NCBI GenBank assembly: GCA_037783415.1
Contig: JAZGTN010000051.1
Location: 930,001 to 994,000 of the forward strand
DNA: 64,000 nucleotides
Direction of reading: 5' to 3'
Source of the DNA: Leptasterias polaris
Lineage: Eukaryota > Echinodermata > Asteroidea > Forcipulatida > Asteriidae
In this document: positions 22,190-36,211 of the stretch, piece after piece
Position numbering within the stretch: the first letter of the stretch is position 1
How the letters are laid out: each line of letters begins with the position of its first letter
Translations under genes and position numbers: made by a program
The notes under the pieces: generated by a model
Databases searched by the model: none
Told to the model about the DNA's origin: nothing
The model's input: only the letters and a program-made list of their open reading frames with translations

Positions 22190-25100
22190 GTATACTGCCA
22201 TACTACGCTGAAAACACCGGTTCTCGTCTGATCACCGAAGTTGAGCATCGTCGGGCCCGGTCAGTACTTGGACGGGAGACCTCCTGGGAATACCGGTTGC
22301 TGTAGACATATTTTGTATTTTTCCTCAAAATACGGAAGTTAGATATCTAAACTGGAAACTGAAGCCCCTATATTAAAGTCAACAAAGTGTTTACTGCCAT
22401 ACTACGCTGAAAACACCGGTCCTCGTCTGATCACCGAAGTTAAGCATCGTCGGGCCCGGTCAGTACTTGGACGGGAGACCTCCTGGGAATACCGGGTGCT
22501 GTAGACATCTTTTGTATTTTTCCTCAACATACGGAGGTTAGAAACAATCCCAACTGAAGCCCCTAAATTAAAGTTAGCAACGTGTCTACTGCCATACTAC
22601 GCTGAAAACACCGGTTCTCGTCTGATCACCGAAGTTAAGCATCGTCGGGCCCGGTCAGTACTTGGACGGGAGACCTCCTGGGAATACAGGGTGCTGTAGA
22701 CATCTTTTTGTATTTTTCCTCAACATACGGAGGTTAGAAACAATCTCAACTGAAGCCCCTAAATTAAAGTTAGCAACGTGTCTACTGCCATACTACGCTG
22801 AAAACACCGGTTCTCGTCTGATCACCGAAGTTAAGCATCGTCGGGCCCGGTCAGTACTTGGACGGGAGACCTCCTGGGAATACCGGGTGCTGTAGACATA
22901 TTTTGTATTTTTCCTCAAAATACGGAAGTTAGATATCTAAACTGGAAACTGAAGCCCCTAAATTAAAGTCAGCAAAGTGTCTACTGCCATACTACGCTGA
23001 AAACACCGGTTCTCGTCTGAACACCGAAGTTAAGCATCGTCGGGCCCGGTCAGTACTTGGACGGGAGACCTCCTGGGAATACCGGGTGCTGTAGACATCT
23101 TTTTGTATTTTTCCTCAACATACGGAGGTTAGAAACAATCTAAACTGAAGCCCCTAAATTAAAGTTAGCAACGTGTCTACTGCCATACTACGCTGAAAAC
23201 ACCGGTGGCCGTCTGATCACCGAAGTTGAGCATCGTCGGGCCCGGTCAGTACTTGGACGGGAGACCTCCTGGGAATACCGGGTGCTGTAGACATCTTTTG
23301 TATTTTTCCTCGACATACGGAGGTTAGATCTAAACTGGAAACTGAAGCCCCTATATTAAAGTCAGCAAAGTGTCTACTGCCATACTACGCTGAAAACACC
23401 GGTTCTCGTCTGATCACTGAAGTTAAGCATCGTCGGGCCTGGTCAGTACTTGGACGGGAGACCTCCTAGGAATACCGGGTGCTGTAGACATCTTTTTGTA
23501 TTTTTCCTCAACATACGGAGGTTAGAAACAATCTAAACTGAAGCCCCTAAATTAAAGTTAGCAATGTGTCTACTGCCATACTACGCTGAAAACACCGGTT
23601 CTCGTCTGATCACCGAAGTTTATAAGCATCGTCGGGCCCGGTCAGTACTTGGACGGGAGACCTCCTGGGAATACCGGGTGCTGTAGACATCTTTTGTATT
23701 TTTCCTCGACATACGGAGGTTAGATCTAAACTGGAAACTGAAGCCCCTATATTAAAGTCAGCAACGTGTCTACTGCCATACTACGCTGAAAACACCGGTT
23801 CTCGTCTGATCACCGAAGTTAAGCATCGTCGGGCCCGGTCAGTACTTGGACGGGAGACCTCCTGGGAATACCGGGTGCTGTAGACATCTTTTTGTATTTT
23901 TCCTCAACATACGGAGGTTAGAAACAATCTAAACTGAAGCCCCTAAATTAAAGTTAGCAACGTGTCTAGGTCTACTGCCATACTACGCTGAAAACACCGG
24001 TTCTCGTCTGATCACCGAAGTTAAGCATCGTCGGGCCCGGTCACTACTTGGACGGGAGACCTCCTGGGAATACCGGGTGCTGTAGACATCTTTTTGTATT
24101 TTTCCTCAACATACGGAGGTTAGAAACAATCTAAACTGAAGCCCCTAAATTAAAGTTAGCAACGTGTCTACTGCCATACTACGCTGAAAACACCGGTTCT
24201 CGTCTGATCACCGAAGTTGAGCATCGTCGGGCCCGGTCAGTACTTGGACGGGAGACCTCCTGGGAATACCGGGTGCTGTAGACATCTTTTGTATTTTTCC
24301 TCGACATACGGAGGTTAGATCTAAACTGGAAACTGAAGCCCCTATATTAAAGTCAGCAAAGTGTCTACTGCCATACTACGCTGAAAACACCGGTTCTCGT
24401 CTGAACACCGAAGTTGAGCATCGTCGGGCCCGGTCAGTACTTGGACGGGAGACTTCCTGGGAATACCGGGTGCTGTAGACATCTTTTGTATTTTTCCTCG
24501 ACATACGGAGGTTAGATCTAAACTGGAAACTGAAGCCCCTATATTAAAGTCAGCAAAGTGTCTACTGCCATACTACGCTGAAAACACCGGTTCTCGTCTG
24601 AACACCGAAGTTAAGCATCGTCGGGCCCGGTCAGTACTTGGACGGGAGACCTCCTGGGAATACCGGGTGCTGTAGACATCTTTTTGTATTTTTCCTCAAC
24701 ATACGGAGGTTAGAAACAATCTAAACTGAAGCCCCTAAATTAAAGTTAGCAACGTGTCTACTGCCATACTACGCTGAAAACACCGGTTCTCGTCTGATCA
24801 CCGAAGTTGAGCATCGTCGGGCCCGGTCAGTACTTGGACGGGAGACCTCCTGGGAATACCGGTTGCTGTAGACATATTTTGTATTTTTCCTCAAAATACG
24901 GAAGTTAGATATCTAAACTGGAAACTGAAGCACCCTATATTAAAGTCAACAAAGTGTTTACTGCCATACTACGCTGAAAACACCGGTTCTCGTCTGATCA
25001 CCGAAGTTAAGCATCGTCGGGCCCAGTCAGTACTTGGACGGGAGACATCCTGGGAATACCGGGTGCTGTAGACATATTTTGTATTTTTCCTCAAAATACG

Positions 25101-27251
25101 GAAGTTAGATATCTAAACTGGAAACTGAAGCCCCTAAATTAAAGTCAGCAACGTGTCTACTGCCATACTACGCTGAAAACACCGGTTCTCGTCTGATCAC
25201 CGAAGTTAAGCATCGTCGGGCCCGGTCAGTACTTGGACGGGAGACCTCCTGGGAATACCGGGTGCTGTAGACATCTTTTGTATTTTTCCTCGACATACGG
25301 AGGTTAGATCTAAACTGGAAACTGAAGCCCCTATATTAAAGTCAGCAAAGTGTCTACTGCCATACTACGCTGAAAACACCGGTTCTCGTCTGAACACCGA
25401 AGTTAAGCATCGTCGGGCCCGGTCAGTACTTGGACGGGAGACCTCCTGGGAATACCGGGTGCTGTAGACATATTTTTGTATTTTTCCTCAACATACGGAG
25501 GTTAGAAACAATCTAAACTGAAGCCCCTAAATTAAAGTTAGCAACATGTCTACTGCCATACTACGCTGAAAACACCGGTTCTTGTCTGATCACCGAAGTT
25601 GAGCATCGTCGGGCCCGGTCAGTACTTGGACGGGAGACCTCCTGGGAATACTGGTTGCTGTAGACATATTTTGTATTTTTTCTCAAAATACGGAAGTTAG
25701 ATATCTAAACTGGAAACTGAAGCCCCTATATTAAAGTCAACAAAGTGTTTACTGCCATACTACGCTGAAAACACCGGTCCTCGTCTGATCACCGAAGTTA
25801 ACACCGTCGGGCCCGGTAAGTACTTGGACGGGAGACCTCCTGGGAATACCGGGTGCTGTAGACATCTTTTGTATTTTTCCTCAACATACGGAGGTTAGAA
25901 ACAATCTCAACTGAAGCCCCTAAATTAAAGTTAGCAACGTGTCTACTGCCATACTACGCTGAAAACACCGGTCCTCGTCTGATCACCGAAGTTAAGCATC
26001 GTCGGGGCCGGTCAGTACTTGGACGGGAGACCTCCTGGGAATACCGGGTGCTGTAGACATATTTTGTATTTTTTCTCAAAATACGGAAGTTAGATATCTA
26101 AACTGGAAACTGAAGCCCCTATATTAAAGTCAGCAAAGTGTCTACTGCCATACTACGCTGAAAACACCGGTTCTCGTCTGATCACTGAAGTTAAGCATCG
26201 TCGGGCCTGGTCAGTACTTGGACGGGAGACCTCCTGGGAATACCGGGTGCTGTAGACATCTTTTTGTATTTTTCCTCAACATACGGAGGTTAGAAACAGT
26301 CTAAACTGAAGCCCCTAAATTAAAGTTAGCAATGTGTCTACTGCCATACTACGCTGAAAACACCGGTTCTCGTCTGATCACCGAAGTTTATAAGCATCGT
26401 CGGGCCCGGTCAGTACTTGGACGGGAGACCTCCTGGGAATACCGGGTGCTGTAGACATATTTTTGTATTTTTCCTCAACATACGGAGGTTAGATCTAAAC
26501 TGGAAACTGAAGCCCCTATATTAAAGTCAGCAACGTGTCTACTGCCATACTACGCTGAAAACACTGGTTCTCGTCTGATCACCGAAGTTAAGCATCGTCG
26601 GGCCCGGTCAGTACTTGGACGGGAGACCTCCTGGGAATACCGGGTGCTGTAGACATCTTTTTGTATTTTTCCTCAACATACGGAGGTTAGAAACAATCTA
26701 AACTGAAGCCCCTAAATTAAAGTTAGCAACGTGTCTAGGTCTACTGCCATACTACGCTGAAAACACCGGTTCTCGTCTGATCACCGAAGTTAAGCATCGT
26801 CGGGCCCGGTCAGTACTTGGACGGGAGACCTCCTGGGAATACAGGGTGCTGTAGACATCTTTTGTATTTTTCCTCGACATACGGAGGTTAGATCTAAACT
26901 GGAAACTGAAGCCCCTATATTAAAGTCAGCAAAGTGTCTACTGCCATACTACGCTGAAAACAACGGTTCTCGTCTGAACACCGAAGTTAAGCATCGTCGG
27001 GCCCGGTCAGTACTTGGACGGGAGACCTCCTGGGAATACCGGGTGCTGTAGACATCTTTTTGTATTTTTCCTCAACATACGGAGGTTAGAAACAATCTAA
27101 ACTGAAGCCCCTAAATTAAAGTTAGCAACGTGTCTACTGCCATACTACGATGAAAACACCGGTTCTCGTCTGATCACCGAAGTTGAGCATCGTCGGGCCC
27201 GGTCAGTACTTGGACGGGAGACCTCATGGGAATACCGGTTGCTGTAGACAT
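22190..27251 (+). rRNA. 5S rRNA genes, right block 1a (26 copies)
   Basis: Gene starts: 22190, 22389, 22584, 22780, 22979, 23175, 23372, 23568, 23768, 23970, 24166, 24363, 24560, 24756, 24956, 25155, 25352, 25548, 25747, 25941, 26140, 26336, 26537, 26739, 26936, 27132. The copies at 23568 and 26336 carry the TAT insertion ('gaagtttataagc', 123 nt). The copies at 23970 and 26739 have the duplicated GTCTAG start. The copy at 25747 has lost bases in box A ('gttaacaccgtcgg'). The copy at 22190 starts GTATAC. Confidence 0.95.
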
Positions 27252-27331
27252 ATTTTGTATTTTTCCTCAAAATACGGAAGTTAGATATCTAAACTGGAAA
27301 CTGAAGCACCCTATATTAAAGTCAACAAAGT

Positions 27332-30300
27332 GTTTACTGCCATACTACGCTGAAAACACCGGTTCTCGTCTGATCACCGAAGTTAAGCATCGTCGGGCCC
27401 GGTCAGTACTTGGACGGGAGACCTCCTGGGAATACCGGGTGCTGTAGACATATTTTGTATTTTTCCTCAAAATACGGAAGTTAGATATCTAAACTGGAAA
27501 CTGAAGCCCCTAAATTAAAGTCAGCAACGTGTCTACTGCCATACTACGCTGAAAACACCGGTTCTCGTCTGATCACCGAAGTTTATAAGCATCGTCGGGC
27601 CCGGTCAGTACTTGGACGGGAGACCTCCTGGGAATACCGGGTGCTGTAGACATATTTTGTATTTTTCCTCAAAATACGGAAGTTAGATATCTAAACTGGA
27701 AACTGAAGCCCCTATATTAAAGTCAACAAAGTGTTTACTGCCATACTACGCTGAAAACACCGGTCCTCGTCTGATCACCGAAGTTAAGCATCGTCGGGCC
27801 CGGTCAGTACTTGGACGGGAGACCTCCTGGGAATACCGGGTGCTGTAGACATATTTTGTATTTTTCCTCAAAATACGGAAGTTAGATATCTAAACTGGAA
27901 ACTGAAGTTCCTAAATTAAAGTCAGCAACGTGTCTACTGCCATACTACGCTGAAAACACCGGTTCTCGTCTGATCACCGAAGTTGAGCATCGTCGGGCCC
28001 GGTCAGTACTTGGACGGGAGACCTCATGGGAATACCGGTTGCTGTAGACATATTTTGTATTTTTCCTCAAAATACGGAAGTTAGATATCTAAACTGGAAA
28101 CTGAAGCACCCTATATTAAAGTCAACAAAGTGTTTACTGCCATACTACGCTGAAAACACCGGTTCTCGTCTGATCACCGAAGTTAAGCATCGTCGGGCCC
28201 GGTCAGTACTTGGACGGGAGACCTCCTGGGAATACCGGGTGCTGTAGACATATTTTGTATTTTTCCTCAAAATACGGAAGTTAGATATCTAAACTGGAAA
28301 CTGAAGCCCCTAAATTAAAGTCAGCAACGTGTCTACTGCCATACTACGCTGAAAACACCGGTTCTCGTCTGATCACCGAAGTTTATAAGCATCGTCGGGC
28401 CCGGTCAGTACTTGGACGGGAGACCTCCTGGGAATACCGGGTGCTGTAGACATATTTTGTATTTTTCCTCAAAATACGGAAGTTAGATATCTAAACTGGA
28501 AACTGAAGCCCCTATATTAAAGTCAACAAAGTGTTTACTGCCATACTACGCTGAAAACACCGGTCCTCGTCTGATCACCGAAGTTAAGCATCGTCGGGCC
28601 CGGTCAGTACTTGGACGGGAGACCTCCTGGGAATACCGGGTGCTGTAGACATATTTTGTATTTTTCCTCAAAATACGGAAGTTAGATATCTAAACTGGAA
28701 ACTGAAGTTCCTAAATTAAAGTCAGCAACGTGTCTACTGCCATACTACGCTGAAAACACCGGTTCTCGTCTGATCACCGAAGTTAAGCATCGTCGGGCCC
28801 GGTCAGTACTTGGACAGGAGACCTCCTGGGAATACCGGGTGCTGTAGATATCTTTTTGTATTTTTCCTCAACATACGGAGGTTAGAAACAATCTAAACTG
28901 AAGCCCCTAAATTAAAGTTAGCAACGTGTCTACTGCCATACTACGCTGAAAACACCGGTTCTCGTCTGATCACCGAAGTTAAGCATCGTCGGGCCCGGTC
29001 AGTACTTGGACGGGAGACCTCCTGGGAATACCGGGTGCTGTAGACATATTTTGTATTTTTCCTCAAAATACGGAAGTTAGATATCTAAACTGGAAACTGA
29101 AGCCCCTAAATTAAAGTCAGCAACGTGTCTACTGCCATACTACGCTGAAAACACCGGTTCTCGTCTGATCACCGAAGTTAAGCATCGTCGGGCCCGGTCA
29201 GTACTTGGACGGGAGACCTCCTGGGAATACCGGGTGCTGTAGACATCTTTTTGTATTTTTCCTCAACATACGGAGGTTAGAAACAATCTAAACTGAAGCC
29301 CCTAAATTAAAGTTAGCAACGTGTCTAGGTCTACTGCCATACTACGCTGAAAACACCGGTTCTCGTCTGATCACCGAAGTTAAGCATCGTCGGGCCCGGT
29401 CAGTACTTGGACGGGAGACCTCCTGGGAATACCGGGTGCTGTAGACATCTTTTGTATTTTTCCTCGACATACGGAGGTTAGATCTAAACTGGAAACTGAA
29501 GCCCCTATATTAAAGTCAGCAAAGTGTCTACTGCCATACTACGCTGAAAACACCGGTTCTCGTCTGAACACCGAAGTTAAGCATCGTCGGGCCCGGTCAG
29601 TACTTGGACGGGAGACCTCCTGGGAATACCGGGTGCTGTAGACATCTTTTTGTATTTTTCCTCAACATACAGAGGTTAGAAACAATCTAAACTGAAGCCC
29701 CTAAATTAAGGTTAGCAACGTGTCTACTGCCATACTACGCTGAAAACACCGGTTCTCGTCTGATCACCGAAGTTGAGCATCGTCGGGCCCGGTCAGTACT
29801 TGGACGGGAGACCTCCTGGGAATACCGGTTGCTGTAGACATATTTTGTATTTTTTCTCAAAATACGGAAGTTAGATATCTAAACTGGAAACTGAAGCCCC
29901 TATATTAAAGTCAACAAAGTGTTTACTGCCATACTACGCTGAAAACACCGGTCCTCGTCTGATCACCGAAGTTAAGCATTGTCGGGCCCGGTCAGTACTT
30001 GGACGGGATACCTCCTGGGAATACCGGGTGCTGTAGACATATTTTGTATTTTTCCTCAACATACGGAGGTTAGAAACAATCTCAACTGAAGCCCCTAAAT
30101 TAAAGTTAGCAACGTGTCTACTGCCATACTACGCTGAAAACACCGGTCCTCGTCTGATCACCGAAGTTAAGCATCGTCGGGCCCGGTCAGTACTTGGACG
30201 GGAGACCTCCTGGGAATACCGGGTGCTGTAGACATATTTTGTATTTTTCCTCAAAATACGGAAGTTAGATATCTAAACTGGAAACTGAAGCCCCTAAATT

Positions 30301-31223
30301 AAAGTCAGCAACGTGTCTACTGCCATACTACGCTGAAAACACCGGTTCTCGTCTGATCACCGAAGTTAAGCATCGTCGGGCCCGGTCAGTACTTGGACGG
30401 GAGACCTCCTGGGAATACCGGGTGCTGTAGACATCTTTTGTTTTTTTCCTCGACATACGGAGGTTAGATCTAAACTGGAAACTGAAGCCCCTATATTAAA
30501 GTCAGCAAAGTGTCTACTGCCATACTACGCTGAAAACACCGGTTCTCGTCTGATCACTGAAGTTAAGCATCGTCGGGCCTGGTCAGTACTTGGACGGGAG
30601 ACCTCCTGGGAATACCGGGTGCTGTAGACATCTTTTTGTATTTTTCCTCAACATACGGAGGTTAGAAACAATCTAAACTGAAGCCCCTAAATTAAAGTTA
30701 GCAATGTGTCTACTGCCATACTACGCTGAAAACACCGGTTCTCGTCTGATCACCGAAGTTTATAAGCATCGTCGGGCCCGGTCAGTACTTGGACGGGAGA
30801 CCTCCTGGGAATACCGGGTGCTGTAGACATCTTTTTGTATTTTTCCTCAACATACGGAGGTTAGAAACAATCTAAACTGAAGCCCCTAAATTAAAGTTAG
30901 CAACGTGTCTACTGCCATACTACGCTGAAAACACCGGTTCTCGTCTGATCTCCGAAGTTAAGCATCGTCGGGCCCGGTCAGTACTTGGACGGGAGACCTC
31001 CTGGGAATACCGGGTGCTGTAGACATCTTTTGTATTTTTCCTCGACATACGGAGGTTAGATCTAAACTGGAAACTGAAGCCCCTATATTAAAGTCAGCAA
31101 CGTGTCTACTGCCATACTACGCTGAAAACACTGGTTCTCGTCTGATCACCGAAGTTAAGCATCGTCGGGCCCGGTCAGTACTTGGACGGGAGACCTCCTG
31201 GGAATACCGGGTGCTGTAGACAT
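27332..31223 (+). rRNA. 5S rRNA genes, right block 1b (20 copies)
   Basis: Gene starts: 27332, 27531, 27733, 27932, 28132, 28331, 28533, 28732, 28928, 29127, 29329, 29526, 29722, 29921, 30116, 30315, 30512, 30708, 30907, 31104. The first four units are repeated as the next four with an 800-bp offset. Copies at 27531, 28331 and 30708 carry the TAT insertion. Copies at 27332, 27733, 28132, 28533 and 29921 start GTTTAC. The copy at 29921 reads 'gggatacctcc' in box C. Confidence 0.95.
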
Positions 31224-31305
31224 CTTTTTGTATTTTTCCTCAACATACGGAGGTTAGAAACAATCTAAACTGAAGCCCCTAAATTAAAGTTAGCAACGTG
31301 TCTAG

Positions 31306-31414
31306 GTCTACTGCCATACTACGCTGAAAACACCGGTTCTCGTCTGATCACCGAAGTTAAGCATCGTCGGGCCCGGTCAGTACTTGGACTGGGAATACCG
31401 GGTGCTGTAGACAT
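31306..31414 (+). pseudogene. 5S rRNA copy with 11-bp box C deletion
   Basis: 'ggacgggagacctcctggg' is shortened to 'ggactggg', removing the helix IV loop and the centre of box C, the main TFIIIA contact region in animal 5S genes. The copy also has the duplicated GTCTAG at its start. It is 109 nt long and probably neither transcribed nor able to fold as 5S. Same lesion at 34648, 45328, 48670 and 53200. Confidence 0.8.
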
Positions 31415-34400
31415 CTTTTGTATTTTTCCTCGACATACGGAGGTTAGAAACAATCTCAACTGAAGCCCCTAAATTAAAGTTAGCAACGTGTCTACTGCCA
31501 TACTACGCTGAAAACACCGGTCCTCGTCTGATCACCGAAGTTAAGCATCGTCGGGCCCGGTCAGTACTTGGACGGGAGACCTCCTGGGAATACCGGGTGC
31601 TGTAGACATATTTTGTATTTTTCCTCAAAATACGGAAGTTAGATATCTAAACTGGAAACTGAAGCCCCTAAATTAAAGTCAGCAACGTGTCTACTGCCAT
31701 ACTACGCAGAAAACACCGGTTCTCGTCTGATCACCGAAGTTAAGCATCGTCGGGCCCGGTCAGTACTTAGACGGGAGACCTCCTGGGAATACCGGGTGCT
31801 GTAGACATCTTTTTGTATTTTTCCTCAACATACGGAGGTTAGAAACAATCTAAACTGAAGCCCCTAAATTAAAGTTAGCAACGTGTCTACTGCCATACTA
31901 TGCTGAAAACACCGGTTCTCGTCTGATATCCGAAGTTAAGCATCGTTGGGCCCGGTCAGTACTTGGACGGGAGACCTCCTGGGAATACCGGGTGCTGTAG
32001 ACACCTTTTTGTATTTGTCCTCAACATACGGAGGTTAGAAACAATCTAAACTGAAGCCCCTAAATTAAAGTTAGCAACGTGTCTACTGCCATACTACGCT
32101 GAAAACACCGGTTCTCGTCTGATCACCGAAGTGAAGCATCGTCGGGCCCGGTCAGTACTTGGACGGGAGACCTCCTGGGAATACCGGGTGCTGTAGACAT
32201 ATTTTTGTATTTTTCCTCAACATACGGAGGTTAGAAACAATCTAAACTGAAGCCCCTAAATTAAAGTTAGCAACGTGTCTACTGCCATACTACGCTGAAA
32301 ACACCGGTTCTCGTCTGATCACCGAAGTTAAGCATCGTCGGGCCCGGTCAGTACTTGGACGGGAGACCTCCTGGGAATACCGGTTGCTGTAGACATATTT
32401 TGTATTTTTTCTCAAAATACGGAGGTTAGATCTAAACTGGAAACTGAAGCCCCTATATTAAAGTCAACAAAGTGTTTACTGCCATACTACGCTGAAAACA
32501 CCGGTCCTCGTCTGATCACCGAAGTTAAGCATTGTCGGGCCCGGTCAGTACTTGGACGGGATACCTCCTGGGAATACCGGGTGCTGTAGACATATTTTGT
32601 ATTTTTCCTCAACATACGGAGGTTAGAAACAATCTCAACTGAAGCCCCTAAATTAAAGTTAGCAACGTGTCTACTGCCATACTACGCTGAAAACACCGGT
32701 CCTCGTCTGATCACCGAAGTTAAGCATCGTCGGGCCCGGTCAGTACTTGGACGGGAGACCTCCTGGGAATACCGGGTGCTGTAGACATATTTTGTATTTT
32801 TCCTCAAAATACGGAAGTTAGATATCTAAACTGGAAACTGAAGCCCCTAAATTAAAGTCAGCAACGTGTCTACTGCCATACTACGCTGAAAACACCGGTT
32901 CTCGTCTGATCACCGAAGTTAAGCATCGTCGGGCCCGGTCAGTACTTGGACGGGAGACCTCCTGGGAATACCGGGTGCTGTAGACATCTTTTGTTTTTTT
33001 CCTCGACATACGGAGGTTAGATCTAAACTGGAAACTGAAGCCCCTATATTAAAGTCAGCAAAGTGTCTACTGCCATACTACGCTGAAAACACCGGTTCTC
33101 GTCTGATCACTGAAGTTAAGCATCGTCGGGCCTGGTCAGTACTTGGACGGGAGACCTCCTGGGAATACCGGGTGCTGTAGACATCTTTTTGTATTTTTCC
33201 TCAACATACGGAGGTTAGAAACAATCTAAACTGAAGCCCCTAAATTAAAGTTAGCAATGTGTCTACTGCCATACTACGCTGAAAACACCGGTTCTCGTCT
33301 GATCACCGAAGTTTATAAGCATCGTCGGGCCCGGTCAGTACTTGGACGGGAGACCTCCTGGGAATACCGGGTGCTGTAGACATCTTTTTGTATTTTTCCT
33401 CAACATACGGAGGTTAGAAACAATCTAAACTGAAGCCCCTAAATTAAAGTTAGCAACGTGTCTACTGCCATACTACGCTGAAAACACCGGTTCTCGTCTG
33501 ATCTCCGAAGTTAAGCATCGTCGGGCCCGGTCAGTACTTGGACGGGAGACCTCCTGGGAATACCGGGTGCTGTAGACATCTTTTGTATTTTTCCTCGACA
33601 TACGGAGGTTAGATCTAAACTGGAAACTGAAGCCCCTATATTAAAGTCAGCAACGTGTCTACTGCCATACTACGCTGAAAACACCGGTTCTCGTCTGATC
33701 ACCGAAGTTAAGCATCGTCGGGCCCGGTCAGTACTTGGACGGGAGACCTCCTGGGAATACCGGGTGCTGTAGACATCTTTTGTTTTTTTCCTCGACATAC
33801 GGAGGTTAGATCTAAACTGGAAACTGAAGCCCCTATATTAAAGTCAGCAAAGTGTCTACTGCCATACTACGCTGAAAACACCGGTTCTCGTCTGATCACT
33901 GAAGTTAAGCATCGTCGGGCCTGGTCAGTACTTGGACGGGAGACCTCCTGGGAATACCGGGTGCTGTAGACATCTTTTTGTATTTTTCCTCAACATACGG
34001 AGGTTAGAAACAATCTAAACTGAAGCCCCTAAATTAAAGTTAGCAATGTGTCTACTGCCATACTACGCTGAAAACACCGGTTCTCGTCTGATCACCGAAG
34101 TTTATAAGCATCGTCGGGCCCGGTCAGTACTTGGACGGGAGACCTCCTGGGAATACCGGGTGCTGTAGACATCTTTTTGTATTTTTCCTCAACATACGGA
34201 GGTTAGAAACAATCTAAACTGAAGCCCCTAAATTAAAGTTAGCAACGTGTCTACTGCCATACTACGCTGAAAACACCGGTTCTCGTCTGATCTCCGAAGT
34301 TAAGCATCGTCGGGCCCGGTCAGTACTTGGACGGGAGACCTCCTGGGAATACCGGGTGCTGTAGACATCTTTTGTATTTTTCCTCGACATACGGAGGTTA

Positions 34401-34647
34401 GATCTAAACTGGAAACTGAAGCCCCTATATTAAAGTCAGCAACGTGTCTACTGCCATACTACGCTGAAAACACTGGTTCTCGTCTGATCACCGAAGTTAA
34501 GCATCGTCGGGCCCGGTCAGTACTTGGACGGGAGACCTCCTGGGAATACCGGGTGCTGTAGACATCTTTTTGTATTTTTCCTCAACATACGGAGGTTAGA
34601 AACAATCTAAACTGAAGCCCCTAAATTAAAGTTAGCAACGTGTCTAG

Positions 34648-34756
34648 GTCTACTGCCATACTACGCTGAAAACACCGGTTCTCGTCTGATCACCGAAGTT
34701 AAGCATCGTCGGGCCCGGTCAGTACTTGGACTGGGAATACCGGGTGCTGTAGACAT
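34648..34756 (+). pseudogene. 5S rRNA copy with 11-bp box C deletion
   Basis: Same lesion and same duplicated 5' end as the copy at 31306; the shared upstream and downstream units show it spread by block duplication. Confidence 0.8.
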
Positions 34757-36211
34757 CTTTTGTATTTTTCCTCGACATACGGAGGTTAGAAACAATCTCA
34801 ACTGAAGCCCCTAAATTAAAGTTAGCAACGTGTCTACTGCCATACTACGCTGAAAACACCGGTCCTCGTCTGATCACCGAAGTTAAGCATCGTCGGGCCC
34901 GGTCAGTACTTGGACGGGAGACCTCCTGGGAATACCGGGTGCTGTAGACATATTTTGTATTTTTCCTCAAAATACGGAAGTTAGATATCTAAACTGGAAA
35001 CTGAAGCCCCTAAATTAAAGTCAGCAACGTGTCTACTGCCATACTACGCTGAAAACACCGGTTCTCGTCTGATCACCGAAGTTAAGCATCGTCGGGCCCG
35101 GTCAGTACTTGGACGGGAGACCTCCTGGGAATACCGGGTGCTGTAGACATCTTTTGTTTTTTTCCTCGACATACGGAGGTTAGATCTAAACTGGAAACTG
35201 AAGCCCCTATATTAAAGTCAGCAAAGTGTCTACTGCCATACTACGCTGAAAACACCGGTTCTCGTCTGATCACTGAAGTTAAGCATTGTCGGGTCTGGTC
35301 AGTACTTGGACGGGAGACCTCTTGGGAATACCGGGTGCTGTAGATCTCTTTTTGTATTTTTCCTCAACATACGGAGGTTAGAAACAATCTAAACTGAAGC
35401 CCCTAAATTAAAGTTAGCAATGTGTCTACTGCCATACTACGCTGAAAACACCGGTTCTCGTCTGATCACCGAAGTTTATAAGCATCGTCGGGCCCGGTCA
35501 GTACTTGGACGGGAGACCTCCTGGGAATACCGGGTGCTGTAGACATCTTTTTGTATTTTTCCTCAACATACGGAGGTTAGAAACAATCTAAACTGAAGCC
35601 CCTAAATTAAAGTTAGCAACGTGTCTACTGCCATACTACGCTGAAAACACCGGTTCTCGTCTGATCTCCGAAGTTAAGCATCGTCGGGCCCGGTCAGTAC
35701 TTGGACGGGAGACCTCCTGGGAATACCGGGTGCTGTAGACATCTTTTGTATTTTTCCTCGACATACGGAGGTTAGATCTAAACTGGAAACTGAAGCCCCT
35801 ATATTAAAGTCAGCAAAGTGTCTACTGCCATACTACGCTGAAAACACCGGTTCTCGTCTGAACACCGAAGTTAAGCATCGTCGGGCCCGGTCAGTACTTG
35901 GACGGGAGACCTCCTGGGAATACCGGGTGCTGTAGACATATTTTTGTATTTTTCCTCAACATACGGAGGTTAGAAACAATCTAAACTGAAGCCCCTAAAT
36001 TAAAGTTAGCAACGTGTCTACTGCCATACTACGCTGAAAACACCGGTTCTCGTCTGATCTCCGAAGTTAAGCATCGTCGGGCCCGGTCAGTACTTGGACG
36101 GGAGACCTCCTGGGAATACCGGGTGCTGTAGACATCTTTTTGTATTTGTCCTCAACATACGGAGGTTAGAAACAATCTAAACTGAAGCCCCTAAATTAAA
36201 GTTAGCAACGT

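Larger units (their letters stand above)
22039..36060 (+). repeat. 14,022-bp duplicated block, copy 1 (71 units)
   Basis: The following block repeats this one at a constant offset of 14,022 bp. Rare variants match one for one, for example GTATAC at 22190 and 36212, 'ggtcactac' near 24042 and 38064, and 'gttaacaccgtcgg' near 25797 and 39819. Every line I compared was identical. The left limit is where identity begins, inside the gene at 21994. Confidence 0.9.
31306..36135 (+). rRNA. 5S rRNA genes, right block 1c (25 copies)
   Basis: Gene starts: 31306, 31490, 31689, 31885, 32081, 32277, 32474, 32669, 32868, 33065, 33261, 33460, 33657, 33854, 34050, 34249, 34446, 34648, 34832, 35031, 35228, 35424, 35623, 35820, 36016. 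Copies at 31306 and 34648 have the box C deletion. Copies at 33261, 34050 and 35424 carry the TAT insertion. A four-unit module (intervals 197, 196, 199, 197) starts at 32868 and repeats directly at 33657; the same module starts at 30315 and 35031. Confidence 0.95.
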
